DNA of 64,000 nt from an uncultured Flavobacteriales bacterium (GCA_943788755.1 CALSRM010000004.1:124001-188000); one strand, 5' to 3'. Shown: positions 36,746-45,609, counted from the stretch's first letter. Program-made: numbers and translations. Notes: a model not told the origin generated them from the letters alone.

Positions 36746-37636
36746 TTATACTAATTCAAATTGTTTGTATTCCTTCTTTCTAACACGGTTTTGATAAGCA
36801 TTTGCCAAATCGAACCCCATGGTGTCTTCCCAATTAAGACTAAACTTGTGATTATCTAAACTCTCTATACCTGCAACTTCAGCTGCAGTTCCTGTAAAGA
36901 AAGCACCATCAGCATCGTGGACTTCTTCCGGAGTGAAAAACTTCTCTTCCAATTCAAAACCTAACTCATCAGCAAGCTCAAATATAGTTTGTCTGGTTAC
37001 TCCATTTAATATATTTCCCACAGGAGCGGTAAAAAGCTTACCATCTTTTTCATAAAAGAAATTTGCGCCCGGCCCCTCAGCAACGTTTTCATGCATATCT
37101 AGCAATAAAGCTTCATCAAATCCTTTTTGTTTTGCTTCAGTAGTTGCTAAAATAGAATTTGTATAGTGCCCTGTCACTTTCGCTTCAACAAAACATGATT
37201 TGGGATTTGGCCTTTGAAAAGAAGAAGTCATTAAACGCAATTGAGAATCGCCCAAATATTTACCCCATTCCCAAGCAGATAGCATAATATGAACATCTGC
37301 GTTTGGCTGCAGCGCCATATTTGCTCCGAGATAAACCAAAGGTCTGATGTAGGCATTATCCAATTTATTCTTTTCTAATAATTCATACGTAAGGTTCGTC
37401 AAATCTTCCACCGAATATTCTAATTGGATGTGCATTTTCTCTGCAGAATAGCGTAACCTTTCATAATGCTCCTTTGCTTTAAAAACTTTTGCTCCATCTT
37501 CTGTTTTATAAGACCTAATTCCTTCAAAAACTCCAGCACCATAATGTAAAGTTTGTGAATAAAGATCCGTAGATGCTGATTTGGCTTTTACCCACTTACC
37601 ATCCAAATAGATTATAGTTTCTTCGTTGTAATACAT
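36746..37636 (-). CDS. ilvE: branched-chain amino-acid aminotransferase
   Basis: A 296-residue fold-type IV PLP enzyme that carries out the last step of valine, leucine and isoleucine synthesis. It shows [14 protein letters not shown] near residue 35, the PLP lysine in [17 protein letters not shown] (about 155-171), [17 protein letters not shown] and [15 protein letters not shown]. It is the first structural gene of the ilv operon. Two leader peptides and two terminators lie in front of it, so its expression should depend on branched-chain aminoacyl-tRNA supply. Confidence 0.95.
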   Translation of the reverse strand: MYYNEETIIYLDGKWVKAKSASTDLYSQTLHYGAGVFEGIRSYKTEDGAKVFKAKEHYERLRYSAEKMHIQLEYSVEDLTNLTYELLEKNKLDNAYIRPLVYLGANMALQPNADVHIMLSAWEWGKYLGDSQLRLMTSSFQRPNPKSCFVEAKVTGHYTNSILATTEAKQKGFDEALLLDMHENVAEGPGANFFYEKDGKLFTAPVGNILNGVTRQTIFELADELGFELEEKFFTPEEVHDADGAFFTGTAAEVAGIESLDNHKFSLNWEDTMGFDLANAYQNRVRKKEYKQFELV

Positions 37637-37666
37637 TTTGTTTTTGTTTAGTTAATTTTATTCTTC

Positions 37667-37700
37667 AAAAAAAAAGCCTTTCTCTAGAGAGAAAGGCTTT
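37667..37700 (-). terminator. ilv attenuator 2 (terminator upstream of ilvE)
   Basis: On the minus strand AAAGCCTTTCTC and GAGAAAGGCTTT form a stem of 11-13 bp with a tiny loop, followed by nine T. It lies 28 bp after the stop of leader peptide 2 and 30 bp before the ilvE ATG. A GGAAG at 37719-37723 can compete for the CTTTC of the left arm (one G-U pair), a possible but weak antiterminator. Confidence 0.88.
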
Positions 37701-37727
37701 AAATATTTATTCAATATTCTTCCAAAC

Positions 37728-37784
37728 TCACCAAAGTGATGCAGAAATAATAATGACTATAATTATGTTCATTGTTTTGTACAT
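37728..37784 (-). CDS. ilv leader peptide 2 (Ile/Val-rich)
   Basis: An 18-codon frame encoding MYKTMNIIIVIIISASLW. It contains six Ile codons and one Val in a block of seven, plus Leu near the end: the regulated amino acids of the operon downstream. This is the classic design of a transcription-attenuation leader, in which a ribosome stalled for lack of charged tRNA-Ile/Val allows read-through into the structural genes. A perfect -7 element ends 8 bp before the ATG, so the leader message has almost no 5' untranslated part. A TCAC/GTGA mini-hairpin overlaps the stop. Confidence 0.82.
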   Translation of the reverse strand: MYKTMNIIIVIIISASLW

Positions 37785-37792
37785 TTCAATTA

Positions 37793-37800
37793 CAAATTTA
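37793..37800 (-). promoter_or_regulatory. promoter -7 element of ilv leader module 2
   Basis: TAAATTTG on the minus strand matches TAnnTTTG exactly and lies 8 bp before the leader-peptide ATG at 37784. No TTTG is present at the usual -33 distance, so the promoter may be weak or need an activator. Confidence 0.5.
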
Positions 37801-37880
37801 ACTCCTATTTTAACATTTCCCTACACTCATTATTTCAAAAAATAAAAAGTCTGATTTATCCATTCAAGATATTAAGTCAT

Positions 37881-37911
37881 AAAAAAAGCCATCCGATTGG
37901 ATGGCTTTTTT
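37881..37911 (-). terminator. ilv attenuator 1 (upstream terminator)
   Basis: On the minus strand GCCATCC, loop AATC, GGATGGC and seven T make a strong intrinsic terminator, with A-rich sequence on the other side so that it could also work rightward. A GGATG at 37929-37933, directly after the stop of leader peptide 1, can pair perfectly with CATCC (37899-37903) of the left arm. This is the arrangement expected of an antiterminator that a ribosome at the stop codon would mask. Confidence 0.85.
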
Positions 37912-37933
37912 ATAAATATTTATAATATCATCC

Positions 37934-37978
37934 TTATTGCCTGTGATTAATAATTGATATGATGTTTGCGTTTTTCAT
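37934..37978 (-). CDS. ilv leader peptide 1 (Ile-containing)
   Basis: A 14-codon frame encoding MKNANIISIINHRQ, with four Ile codons in six positions. It is preceded by a -33/-7 promoter ending 8 bp before the ATG, and followed by a perfect antiterminator/terminator pair. The module is smaller and less Ile-rich than leader 2, but its layout is the same. It could instead be a chance frame between the end of the 770-residue gene and that gene's terminator. Confidence 0.6.
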   Translation of the reverse strand: MKNANIISIINHRQ

Positions 37979-37986
37979 TTCAGCTA

Positions 37987-38019
37987 AAAATTTAAAACAA
38001 GTTATTTTTACAATCCAAA
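37987..38019 (-). promoter_or_regulatory. promoter (-33 and -7) of ilv leader module 1
   Basis: On the minus strand TTTG (38016-38019) and TAAATTTT (37987-37994) are separated by 21 bp, matching the Bacteroidota layout TTTG-N19-21-TAnnTTTG with one mismatch in the last base. Transcription would begin within a few bases of the ATG of leader peptide 1. Confidence 0.5.
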
Positions 38020-38036
38020 TAAAAATCAATTTCTTT

Positions 38037-40352
38037 TTAAATTCTCATGATAGCGCTGTCTTGCTCCTCTTGCTTTTTAAACTTCTCTAAGAGAAGCTTA
38101 TAGAAATCAATATCATTATGAACAACGTCTGAATACTCAGCATAATCAATGGTTACACTTTTAACATTGACTACACACTTATCCAACTTACGTTTCAACA
38201 AGGACAACATTTTTATTTTGGTCTTCCCTTTAAAATTAAAATAAACAGCACGGATTAATTCCCCCATAAACCTTTCACATATATAGAAAGTTCGAAATGC
38301 ACTCAATAAATCATTTTCCGATAAAGTAGCATATTTATCTTTTAAAGGTTTAGCCACTACGTTTTTTTTTGAAAAGTTTGATTTGACAGGGTCAGTAAAA
38401 GAGCTAACCGTTAAGGCTAAGTTATTTTCTTCCATTCTAAATGATAAGGATGCATGCCTCAGCTCCGTAAACTCTTGTTTCCCTCTTGCTTCCCTCTTTT
38501 CTTCATCAGTATCCCCTGGATAATTATCTAGCTGCTTTACTGAAGATGAAATTAGTACTCCCCGTCTTACTTCACCTATTCCGTTTGCAATTAAATCCAA
38601 GTTAACATCTCCTCCATGAAGATAACTACTGTGTAATTGTTTACTCACTTCATACAATTCAACTGGATTCAATGAAAAATCACCTAATTCAAATTGATCT
38701 GAAGTAAATGCATCATCAAATTCTAAATAAAAGTCATTCGGTAACTTATCTTCTGGCTTCCCTGCTGTAACACCAACTTGTAACTGTACTTCATCTACAT
38801 ATTCACTAGTGGCATCAGTTCCAATCGTAATCACGCGCACCTTAAAATTCTGCGATTTTAATGAATCGGGAATTACAAAATTTTGCGTAAATGCATTAAA
38901 AGTACAGCCATCTGCATACGTGTAAACATAGCCAAACTTTGAATATTTCATCTGAAAATCTCCCATGAACATTTTCAATTCTGTAAGCCTAAATTTAAAC
39001 CGCTTCAACCTTTCTTCTTCAATTGCTAATCCCTGTTTGGATTTTTTCAATTGTTTTTCAATTTGAGGTTTACGATTATACAATGCAGAAAGTCTTTCTT
39101 GTAAAAAACTGGTTTTCTTTTGCGTTTTATTTTGGGCATATCGATTTTCATCTAATTCAAATTCTGTTTCCTTTATTTTCAACAGATTCTCTTCCAAAGC
39201 CTTTTTATAGTGACTTACCCAGTGTTTTAGACCAGCCTCTCCATTAATTTCATTGTCCACAAATGGAATACTTTTAAACTCCAAATTATTGATATTTGTA
39301 TGCAAAGTTTGACCATTTCCAAACGTAGAATCGGGAGAAAGTTCTTTTGATATTTTGGAAGCATAGAGTAAATAAGCTTGTCCCTCTCTAGTTACAACAA
39401 CTGTTGACTGTTGACGAGAATTAAACCCCCACATGCTAAAATGGATATTTGTATAGCCATTTTTCATGGCTTTAAATTCCCTTACAGTAGTTTGGTTTGC
39501 TACAATAGACTGCATATTTTCATTTCCAGAGACTATTTTCGTATCGTAAGTGAATAATCCTACCCCTTTTGGATTACCTAAGCTTTGCTTGTTACCCCTA
39601 ATCAATTCTTTTTCGTGGAGTAATCCTGCTGTTCCACTACCATCTCCCGCAGCCAACAAGATGCTTTTGTAAAAACCACTTTTACCTCCAATTTTTAAAA
39701 AATATTCATACGATTTGTTCTGAATAAAACTTCGAATGGATTCAGAAATGACATTGACTATTTCTTGTTGCTCCACCAGCTTGAAATTCTTAAGCTTATT
39801 TAACTCCTTGACTCTATTATTAAAAATAATATTTGGATCTAGAACATCCATTATCTCAGAAATTGGTATCCGTTTACTATTTTTTATACGAACTGCTTTA
39901 TCCGGAAGGTTGTTGGCTAATTCTCTTAAAAAATGGACATATACGCTATCCGAGATTCCTTCAATTTTTATTTCATCCCTTCTCTTAAGCTCACGATACA
40001 TAGTTTGTAAAGCCATTTTTGTTGCCACTTCAGAAAGTAGTCCTTGCGATGACTTTTTAAGTTCATTAAAATTCACTTCCAACAATGAAGGTTCGTATAT
40101 CAACACTTGCTCTATTGAGTCATAATCAATTATTGAATCACGCAGCTTTTCTCCTTTTCTTTTATATAAAAAATAGATTGTATCTCCTTTGTAATGAAAG
40201 TACTCCCCAATGTTACGATTTAATGCAGGGCTTTTAAGAATCACGTGAAATAAAATCGCTTTTTCTTCAGGCGTAAGCATACTGTTTTGACTCCAAGAAA
40301 AATTTGAGGTTAGCAATAGTAAAAACAATAAATATTTTCTTAATAGTTTCAC
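38037..40352 (-). CDS. large exported protein of unknown function
   Basis: About 771 residues. The GTG at 40352 starts a textbook signal peptide (MKLLRKYLLFLLLLTSNFSWSQ); an ATG nine codons upstream (40379) is the alternative. The mature protein starts with an acidic helical region (LTPEEKAILFHVIL), has a region of turns near residue 240-290 (LLAAGDGSGTAGLLHEKE), a coiled coil of about 80 residues (roughly 385-465, rich in Lys, Glu and Leu) and a beta-rich C-terminal half. There is no T9SS tail. I do not recognise a family. It precedes the ilv leader region on the same strand. The 308 bp upstream of the start to 40660 holds no gene. Confidence 0.7.
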   Translation of the reverse strand: MKLLRKYLLFLLLLTSNFSWSQNSMLTPEEKAILFHVILKSPALNRNIGEYFHYKGDTIYFLYKRKGEKLRDSIIDYDSIEQVLIYEPSLLEVNFNELKKSSQGLLSEVATKMALQTMYRELKRRDEIKIEGISDSVYVHFLRELANNLPDKAVRIKNSKRIPISEIMDVLDPNIIFNNRVKELNKLKNFKLVEQQEIVNVISESIRSFIQNKSYEYFLKIGGKSGFYKSILLAAGDGSGTAGLLHEKELIRGNKQSLGNPKGVGLFTYDTKIVSGNENMQSIVANQTTVREFKAMKNGYTNIHFSMWGFNSRQQSTVVVTREGQAYLLYASKISKELSPDSTFGNGQTLHTNINNLEFKSIPFVDNEINGEAGLKHWVSHYKKALEENLLKIKETEFELDENRYAQNKTQKKTSFLQERLSALYNRKPQIEKQLKKSKQGLAIEEERLKRFKFRLTELKMFMGDFQMKYSKFGYVYTYADGCTFNAFTQNFVIPDSLKSQNFKVRVITIGTDATSEYVDEVQLQVGVTAGKPEDKLPNDFYLEFDDAFTSDQFELGDFSLNPVELYEVSKQLHSSYLHGGDVNLDLIANGIGEVRRGVLISSSVKQLDNYPGDTDEEKREARGKQEFTELRHASLSFRMEENNLALTVSSFTDPVKSNFSKKNVVAKPLKDKYATLSENDLLSAFRTFYICERFMGELIRAVYFNFKGKTKIKMLSLLKRKLDKCVVNVKSVTIDYAEYSDVVHNDIDFYKLLLEKFKKQEEQDSAIMRI

Positions 40353-40660
40353 TTTGCTATTATAACAGAAAAAGGTCAAAAAAGGGACATTTAATAAGAT
40401 ATCTTTGTCAATAATTTTAAACGCGTTAAATGAATTTTGAAGACAACCCTAAAAGCATCAAATTCCATGAGAAAAGTTATTAAGTAGGAACCCCAGATCG
40501 TTTTAAGAATAAAAATTAATGAATGTTTCGGAAGTTGGAAAAAAGTTAAAAAGTCAGCACAAGGAATTCGGAAGGACCTAGATTATAGATTGAGGTTGAC
40601 TGATCGAGTCACTTTTCTTAGTTGAAAAAATTGAAAGGGCAAGGGTAACTTTATGCTTCT

Positions 40661-41863
40661 TTATTCAAAATCTGAATAAAGCAAATACTTCTTTCTCTTA
40701 ATTTTAAAACGCTTCACCTCATCTTGAAAGCTCTCCCAAATTTCATTTGCATCTTTTCCAGTTTCAATCATTTCTCGAATCGTTTTATCTCCGGTCAATA
40801 ATTTAAAAAAACCGTCGTTCCTGAAAAAATCTGCTTTACTCGATGATTCCTGATAAATCGCTACTACCCAATGTAGGTAAAGTTTCCCCAAGCTCCTTAA
40901 GTAGTGTTCTCCAAAGTCTTCCAAATCATATCCATTGCACTTTTCACCTTCCAATTTTGGATGTTTTGCTCCTGGTGTTGGTTTAGGAGTAAACGAAAAA
41001 CCCGTTTCCGAAATTAAGGGTGAGCCGATGAGTTGGAATGGTTTTTTAGTACCTCTTCCAATGCTGACATTCGTTCCCTCAAACAAACATAAAGACGGGT
41101 ACAAATAGATACTAGCCATGTTTGGTAAGTTAGGAGAAGGTTTTATTGGTAATTCGTAAAAGTCTGAATGTTCATAGTTCTGACATTTAACAACCATCAA
41201 GTCACATTGAATACCATTTGCTAACCATTTTTCTCCATTAATCATATGAGCGTATTCCCCAATCGTCATACCGTGAACAATTGGCACTGGGTGCATTCCA
41301 ACAAAGGATTCATTCCCTTTTTTAAGAATTGGTCCATCTACAAAAAACCCATTTGGGTTAGGGCGATCCAGAATAATCATTTTTTTATTCTGTTCTGCGC
41401 ATGCTTCCATTGCGTAATGCATGGTACTTATATACGTGTAAAATCGAGCACCAACATCTTGAATATCGAAGATTACAACATCTACATCCAACAACCTTTC
41501 GACGCTTGGCTTTCTGTTTTTCTTGCCATAAAGGGATAAAATAGGCAAGCCTGTTTTGCTATCTTTTCCATCTGTAACTTTTTCACCTGCATCAGCATTT
41601 CCTCGAAAACCATGCTCAGGAGCAAACACTTTTTTAACATCTATTCCTAATGACAATAGGGTGTCTACCAAGTGAGTTGAACCAACCATTGAAGTTTGAT
41701 TTCCAATAATAGCAACGCGTTTTTCTTGAATAATTGGAAAATATTTATCAAACATTTTACTTCCTACTTGAATAGTAGTTTTATACTGAGCAAGCAGCTG
41801 AAATGAATTCATTACTGCTAGTACTAGTAGTAGACCAAAAACTTTATTAAACTTGTACTTCAT
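40661..41863 (-). CDS. exo-beta-N-acetylmuramidase NamZ-like (DUF1343)
   Basis: A 400-residue exported protein with a signal peptide (residues 1-26). DUF1343 signatures are clear: VAIIGNQTSMVGSTHLVDTLLS, FAPEHGFRGNADAGEKV, LPILSLYGKKNRKPS, FDIQDVGARFYTYISTMHYAMEAC, DRPNPNGFFVDGPIL and the HGMTIGEYAHMINGE segment. Characterised NamZ enzymes remove N-acetylmuramic acid from the non-reducing ends of peptidoglycan fragments, which supports cell-wall recycling. It is divergent from the permease gene with only about 13 bp between start codons. Confidence 0.88.
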   Translation of the reverse strand: MKYKFNKVFGLLLVLAVMNSFQLLAQYKTTIQVGSKMFDKYFPIIQEKRVAIIGNQTSMVGSTHLVDTLLSLGIDVKKVFAPEHGFRGNADAGEKVTDGKDSKTGLPILSLYGKKNRKPSVERLLDVDVVIFDIQDVGARFYTYISTMHYAMEACAEQNKKMIILDRPNPNGFFVDGPILKKGNESFVGMHPVPIVHGMTIGEYAHMINGEKWLANGIQCDLMVVKCQNYEHSDFYELPIKPSPNLPNMASIYLYPSLCLFEGTNVSIGRGTKKPFQLIGSPLISETGFSFTPKPTPGAKHPKLEGEKCNGYDLEDFGEHYLRSLGKLYLHWVVAIYQESSSKADFFRNDGFFKLLTGDKTIREMIETGKDANEIWESFQDEVKRFKIKRKKYLLYSDFE

Positions 41864-41876
41864 TAAATCATATTAT

Positions 41877-43505
41877 TTGAACACTGAGCTATATATTGCA
41901 AAACGCATGCTAAAAGGGAAATCTTCTAACAAGAAAATTTCGCGCCCAATTGTATCTCTTGCAATAATAGGGATTACTTTAGGCATAGCGGTCATGCTCT
42001 TGTCGGTTTCTATCGCAACAGGTTTCCAAAAAGAGATTCGGGATAAAGTTATTGGTTTTGGTTCGCATATTCAAATCACTCCGGAATTTGGCAATCTTTC
42101 TTTTGAATCTACTCCAATGATTGCGGACCAACCTTTTTTGAAAGACATTTCTAATGAAGAAAAGGTAAAGCACATTCAAAACTTCGCCTACAAGCCTGCC
42201 ATAATTCAAACGCGTGGAGATAAGAAAAAAGAAATTCAAGGAGTTATTTTTAAAGGAATAACACAAGATTTTGACCCTTCATTTTTTCAAAAAAATTTAG
42301 TAACCGGTAAAATACCTATTTACACAAACGAAGCAATCAATGATAGTATTTTAATATCCAGTTATGTTGCAAAAAAATTAAAGCTTGAACTCAATGAAAA
42401 AGTAACTACCTATTTCGTAAAAGAGACTGGGCCCAAACAACGTAATCTTATTATTGCAGGGATATACGAAACGGGAATGGAAGATTTCGATAAGCAATTT
42501 GCCATTATTGACATCAATCATATTCGTAAATTAAATGGTTGGGGAATTACTGCAAATTTATTTTTAAAAGATGAATGTAGAAATGGCTTTCCTGTGATTG
42601 AAGCGCAAGTAGTTGGAGGCAATGAAAACTACAGATACAGTTGGAATGGAAGCAGCTATTCTGATGAATACGAGATTATTCTTTGCCCTATAAGAGACAC
42701 TACAATTCAGTTAATAGCGACAGATTTTGCGTCCTATAGTTACTTAGATGAACCGGAGCCAAATTCTGTGCCAGATACTGCTTGGTTATCAATCAAAGTG
42801 GACAATGCGTTTTCTTGCGATTGTTCATCTTCTGATATGGGAATTGATTTTGACATGGTTGATGACAACACACTTAAATATTACTTTAACGGAAATACTA
42901 TTACCACAACGTTAAAAACATCAGGTGGAAGTGCAAAATATTATACAGGCGGGTTTGAAATTCTATTAAAAGAATATCATGATTTGTTTGTCGCAAACGA
43001 TTTAATTGAAAAACACACGACAAGAGAATTTAGTGTTTCAACAATAACGGAACGAAATGAGGAAATATTTAATTGGCTTAATATGCTGGATCTAAATGTT
43101 TATATAATAATTGGATTGATGATTTTAGTTGCAATCATCAATATGACTTCGGCACTATTAGTTATAATTTTAGAAAGAACTCAAATGATAGGTATTCTAA
43201 AAGCTTTAGGACAAGGAAATTGGAGCATCCGAAAAATATTTCTATACAATGGAGGTTACCTCATTACCAAAGGAATGTTGTACGGGAATATAGTAGCAAT
43301 AGGAATGATTGTTCTTCAAAACCAATTTCACATTCTTACCTTACCGCAAGCCAATTACTATGTGAGCGTTGTCCCAATGTCATTTCCGATTACTGCAATT
43401 ATTTTAGTAGATGTTTGTGCATTTGCACTCTGCTTTATAGCTTTGGTTTTACCATCCTATATGATAACGCGGATTAGCCCAGTTAAGGCAATAAAGTTTG
43501 AATAA
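41877..43505 (+). CDS. LolC/E (FtsX-like) ABC transporter permease with extra periplasmic domain
   Basis: About 542 residues. The TTG at 41877 gives MNTELYIAKRML, the usual family N-terminus; an ATG 24 bp upstream is the alternative. It has one membrane helix (SLAIIGITLGIAVMLLSVSIA), a MacB-like periplasmic region, then three C-terminal helices with ERTQMIGILKALG and the ending PVKAIKF, as in permeases that extract lipoproteins from the inner membrane. Between IRKLNGW and TGGFEILLKEYHD, where relatives have a short linker, about 130 residues are inserted (roughly 222-355), including VVGGNENYRYSWNGSS, which resembles SprB/PKD-like repeats. The ATPase subunit is not adjacent. Confidence 0.85.
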   Translation: MNTELYIAKRMLKGKSSNKKISRPIVSLAIIGITLGIAVMLLSVSIATGFQKEIRDKVIGFGSHIQITPEFGNLSFESTPMIADQPFLKDISNEEKVKHIQNFAYKPAIIQTRGDKKKEIQGVIFKGITQDFDPSFFQKNLVTGKIPIYTNEAINDSILISSYVAKKLKLELNEKVTTYFVKETGPKQRNLIIAGIYETGMEDFDKQFAIIDINHIRKLNGWGITANLFLKDECRNGFPVIEAQVVGGNENYRYSWNGSSYSDEYEIILCPIRDTTIQLIATDFASYSYLDEPEPNSVPDTAWLSIKVDNAFSCDCSSSDMGIDFDMVDDNTLKYYFNGNTITTTLKTSGGSAKYYTGGFEILLKEYHDLFVANDLIEKHTTREFSVSTITERNEEIFNWLNMLDLNVYIIIGLMILVAIINMTSALLVIILERTQMIGILKALGQGNWSIRKIFLYNGGYLITKGMLYGNIVAIGMIVLQNQFHILTLPQANYYVSVVPMSFPITAIILVDVCAFALCFIALVLPSYMITRISPVKAIKFE

Positions 43506-43631
43506 GCTATCTTAACGTTATTGCGGAAAACTTTACGAAGTAAATTTTTTAGTAATCTTACCAATCATGATAGGATTGCTTCACTTCATTCACAACGAAG
43601 ATCAATTGGAGTAATGAAGTTTTAAATGGAA

Positions 43632-44273
43632 TTAAAGTTTCCTCGCAATCATTAAGCCATCTCTTATTGGGAATAGAATATTTTCTACTCTAGGGTCATT
43701 ATGAATTTTTTCATTGTATTCTACGATTGCTTTTGTTTCCATATCGCCTTCTTCAACTTTCTGAACTACTTTTCCACTCCACAATACATTATCTGTAATT
43801 ATATAAGCCCCTTTGGGGAGCTTATCAATTACCAAATCGAAATAATTAGAATAATTTGTCTTATCAGCATCAATAAAGACCAAATCAAACGTCTCCTTTA
43901 AAGAAGGAATAATATCGATTGCATTTCCAATTCTAAAATCAATCTTATCGGAAACATTTGCCTTTTCAAAATAAGATAATGCAAAATCTTCTAATTCAGC
44001 ATTTCTATCAATGGTAACCACCTTTCCATCTTCCTTTAGGCCTTCTACCAAACAGATTGCACTGTAACCTGTGTAAGTTCCTATTTCGAGAATGTTAGTT
44101 GGTTGAATCATGTGACACAACATACTTAAAACTCTTCCTTGCAAATGTCCCGAAAGCATTCTTGGTTGCAATATTTGGATATTTGTCTGCCGGTTCAAAT
44201 CATTTAAAACTTTCGTTTCTGATGTAGTATGGGCGACACTATAAGCGTCTATTTCTTTTGGTAAAAAATCCAT
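43632..44273 (-). CDS. SAM-dependent O-methyltransferase (catechol O-methyltransferase type)
   Basis: A 213-residue enzyme. The SAM-binding glycine motif is ILEIGTYTGYSAICLVEG (about 61-78), followed by VTIDRN (acid binding the ribose), FDLVFIDADKTNYSNYFDLV with the metal-binding Asp, and ITDNVLWSGKV. This pattern marks the metal-dependent catechol/caffeoyl-CoA O-methyltransferase group. The acceptor is unknown. It lies 8 bp downstream of the broken M16 peptidase gene on the same strand. Confidence 0.9.
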   Translation of the reverse strand: MDFLPKEIDAYSVAHTTSETKVLNDLNRQTNIQILQPRMLSGHLQGRVLSMLCHMIQPTNILEIGTYTGYSAICLVEGLKEDGKVVTIDRNAELEDFALSYFEKANVSDKIDFRIGNAIDIIPSLKETFDLVFIDADKTNYSNYFDLVIDKLPKGAYIITDNVLWSGKVVQKVEEGDMETKAIVEYNEKIHNDPRVENILFPIRDGLMIARKL

Positions 44274-44281
44274 CTGATAAT

Positions 44282-45509
44282 TTATTTTTTAGGAATAAAT
44301 GAAAGGCTTGAAAATTGATCAATATCCAGCATTTCATTAGCTACTTCCAGTAATGTTTCTGCGCTAACATTATCGATTTTATCGTAAACATCTTCAATGC
44401 TTTCTACCTCATCAAAATACAACATGCTTTTACCTATTGAAAGCATCAGGTTAGAATTATTATCATGTCCAATAGCTATATGCCCTTTCAATTGTTTTTT
44501 TGCTAGAGAAAGCTGCGTTGCACCAATTTCCTTGCTTTTTAAAATATTCAATTCCTTCTTAATCAACTTCATTATTTTGTCAAAATGCTTCGTTTCAGAA
44601 CTGAAAGTAAATATTAAAATTTCCTGTATCGATAAAGGATTGATAATTTGACTCAATGCTATAGGTATAACCATATTTTTCGCGAATATTTAAATTCAAT
44701 CGGTTATTCATTCCACTTCCTCCTAAAATATTTGCTAGTAAAACAAGCACTTTTCTTTTCTCATTTTTAAGAGGGTAAGAAGGTAATCCCATTATGCAGT
44801 GAGCCTGAACCAAATCTTTTTTCAATTCTACATTGTCCTGCTTGAATTTTGAAACCGTATTTAATTTCTCATTTGAAGATATCTTCGGAATAACAACAAG
44901 GTACTTTTGAATTAACTTTTCAAATTTATTATGTGGGATATTACCAACAGAACTAAATACAATTTGAGAAGTATCCAACATTCTTTTCAAGAAACGCTGA
45001 ATGTCTTTTCGTGAGAATTTTTTTACACTTTTTTCAGTCCCTAAAATTGTTCTGCCTAAAGCATGGTTGGGGTACAATATAGTTTCAAAATCTTCAAAAA
45101 GTGTTTCAGAGGGATTATCTGCATAGGAGTGAATTTCATCCGTAATCACCTCTTTCTCTTTGTCAATTTCTTTATCCAAAAACGTTGAATGAAACGTGAT
45201 ATCACAAATTAGTTCAATCGCTCTTTCATAATACTGATTAATAAAAGAAGCATATACACAAAGTTCTTCTTTAGTGGTGTAAGCATTTAACTCACCTCCA
45301 ACTGCATCTAGCCGACTCAAAATATGATACGCTTTTCTTTTCTCTGTACCTTTAAACAAGCAGTGCTCAATCAGATGAGCTATTCCATGCTCGTTTTCTT
45401 TTTCGTTACGAGAACCAAACTTTAGTATTAATCCACAATGAGAAACAGCCACTCCTGGCATATATTGGTGTACTATTTTTATTCCATTTGGAAGAGTATA
45501 GGTTTTCAT
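44282..45509 (-). CDS. M16-family zinc peptidase, reading frame broken by +1 frameshift
   Basis: The first 302 residues (45509 down to 44604) hold the insulinase-type zinc site HLIEH (His45, Glu48, His49) in GIAHLIEHCLFKGT, the later Glu in KEVITDEIHSY, and YGYTYSIESNYQSFIDTGNFNIYF. A surplus C at 44603 then leads to Gln-Phe-stop. Skipping it restores SSETKHFDKIMKLIKKEL and the C-terminal domain down to 44282. The joined protein is about 408 residues, normal for the family, with no other damage. There is no signal peptide, so it is probably cytoplasmic. Mutation, sequence error and recoding are all possible. Confidence 0.85.
44600..44606 (-). other. candidate +1 frameshift site in the M16 peptidase gene
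   Basis: On the minus strand the junction reads TAC TTT C AGT TCT GAA. A one-base slip from UUU to UUC keeps tRNA-Phe paired, and with a better codon match, and gives Phe-Ser-Ser-Glu. The same UUU-C step is used by the influenza PA-X +1 site. The inserted C is not a homopolymer extension. Confidence 0.4.
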
Positions 45510-45609
45510 TTACGCCTAAATTATTTTCTTAATTAATATTAGAGCGCGCAAATGTACAACAGACAATTTTAAAAGAGAAGGTTAATAAGAAAACTAATCT
45601 ACTTTGACA

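Noticed and set aside
43583-43620. ACTTCATT/AATGAAGT inverted repeat between the permease and O-methyltransferase genes as a terminator
   Set aside because: The stem is only 8 bp with a 22-base loop and no T-run follows, so it is too weak to call.
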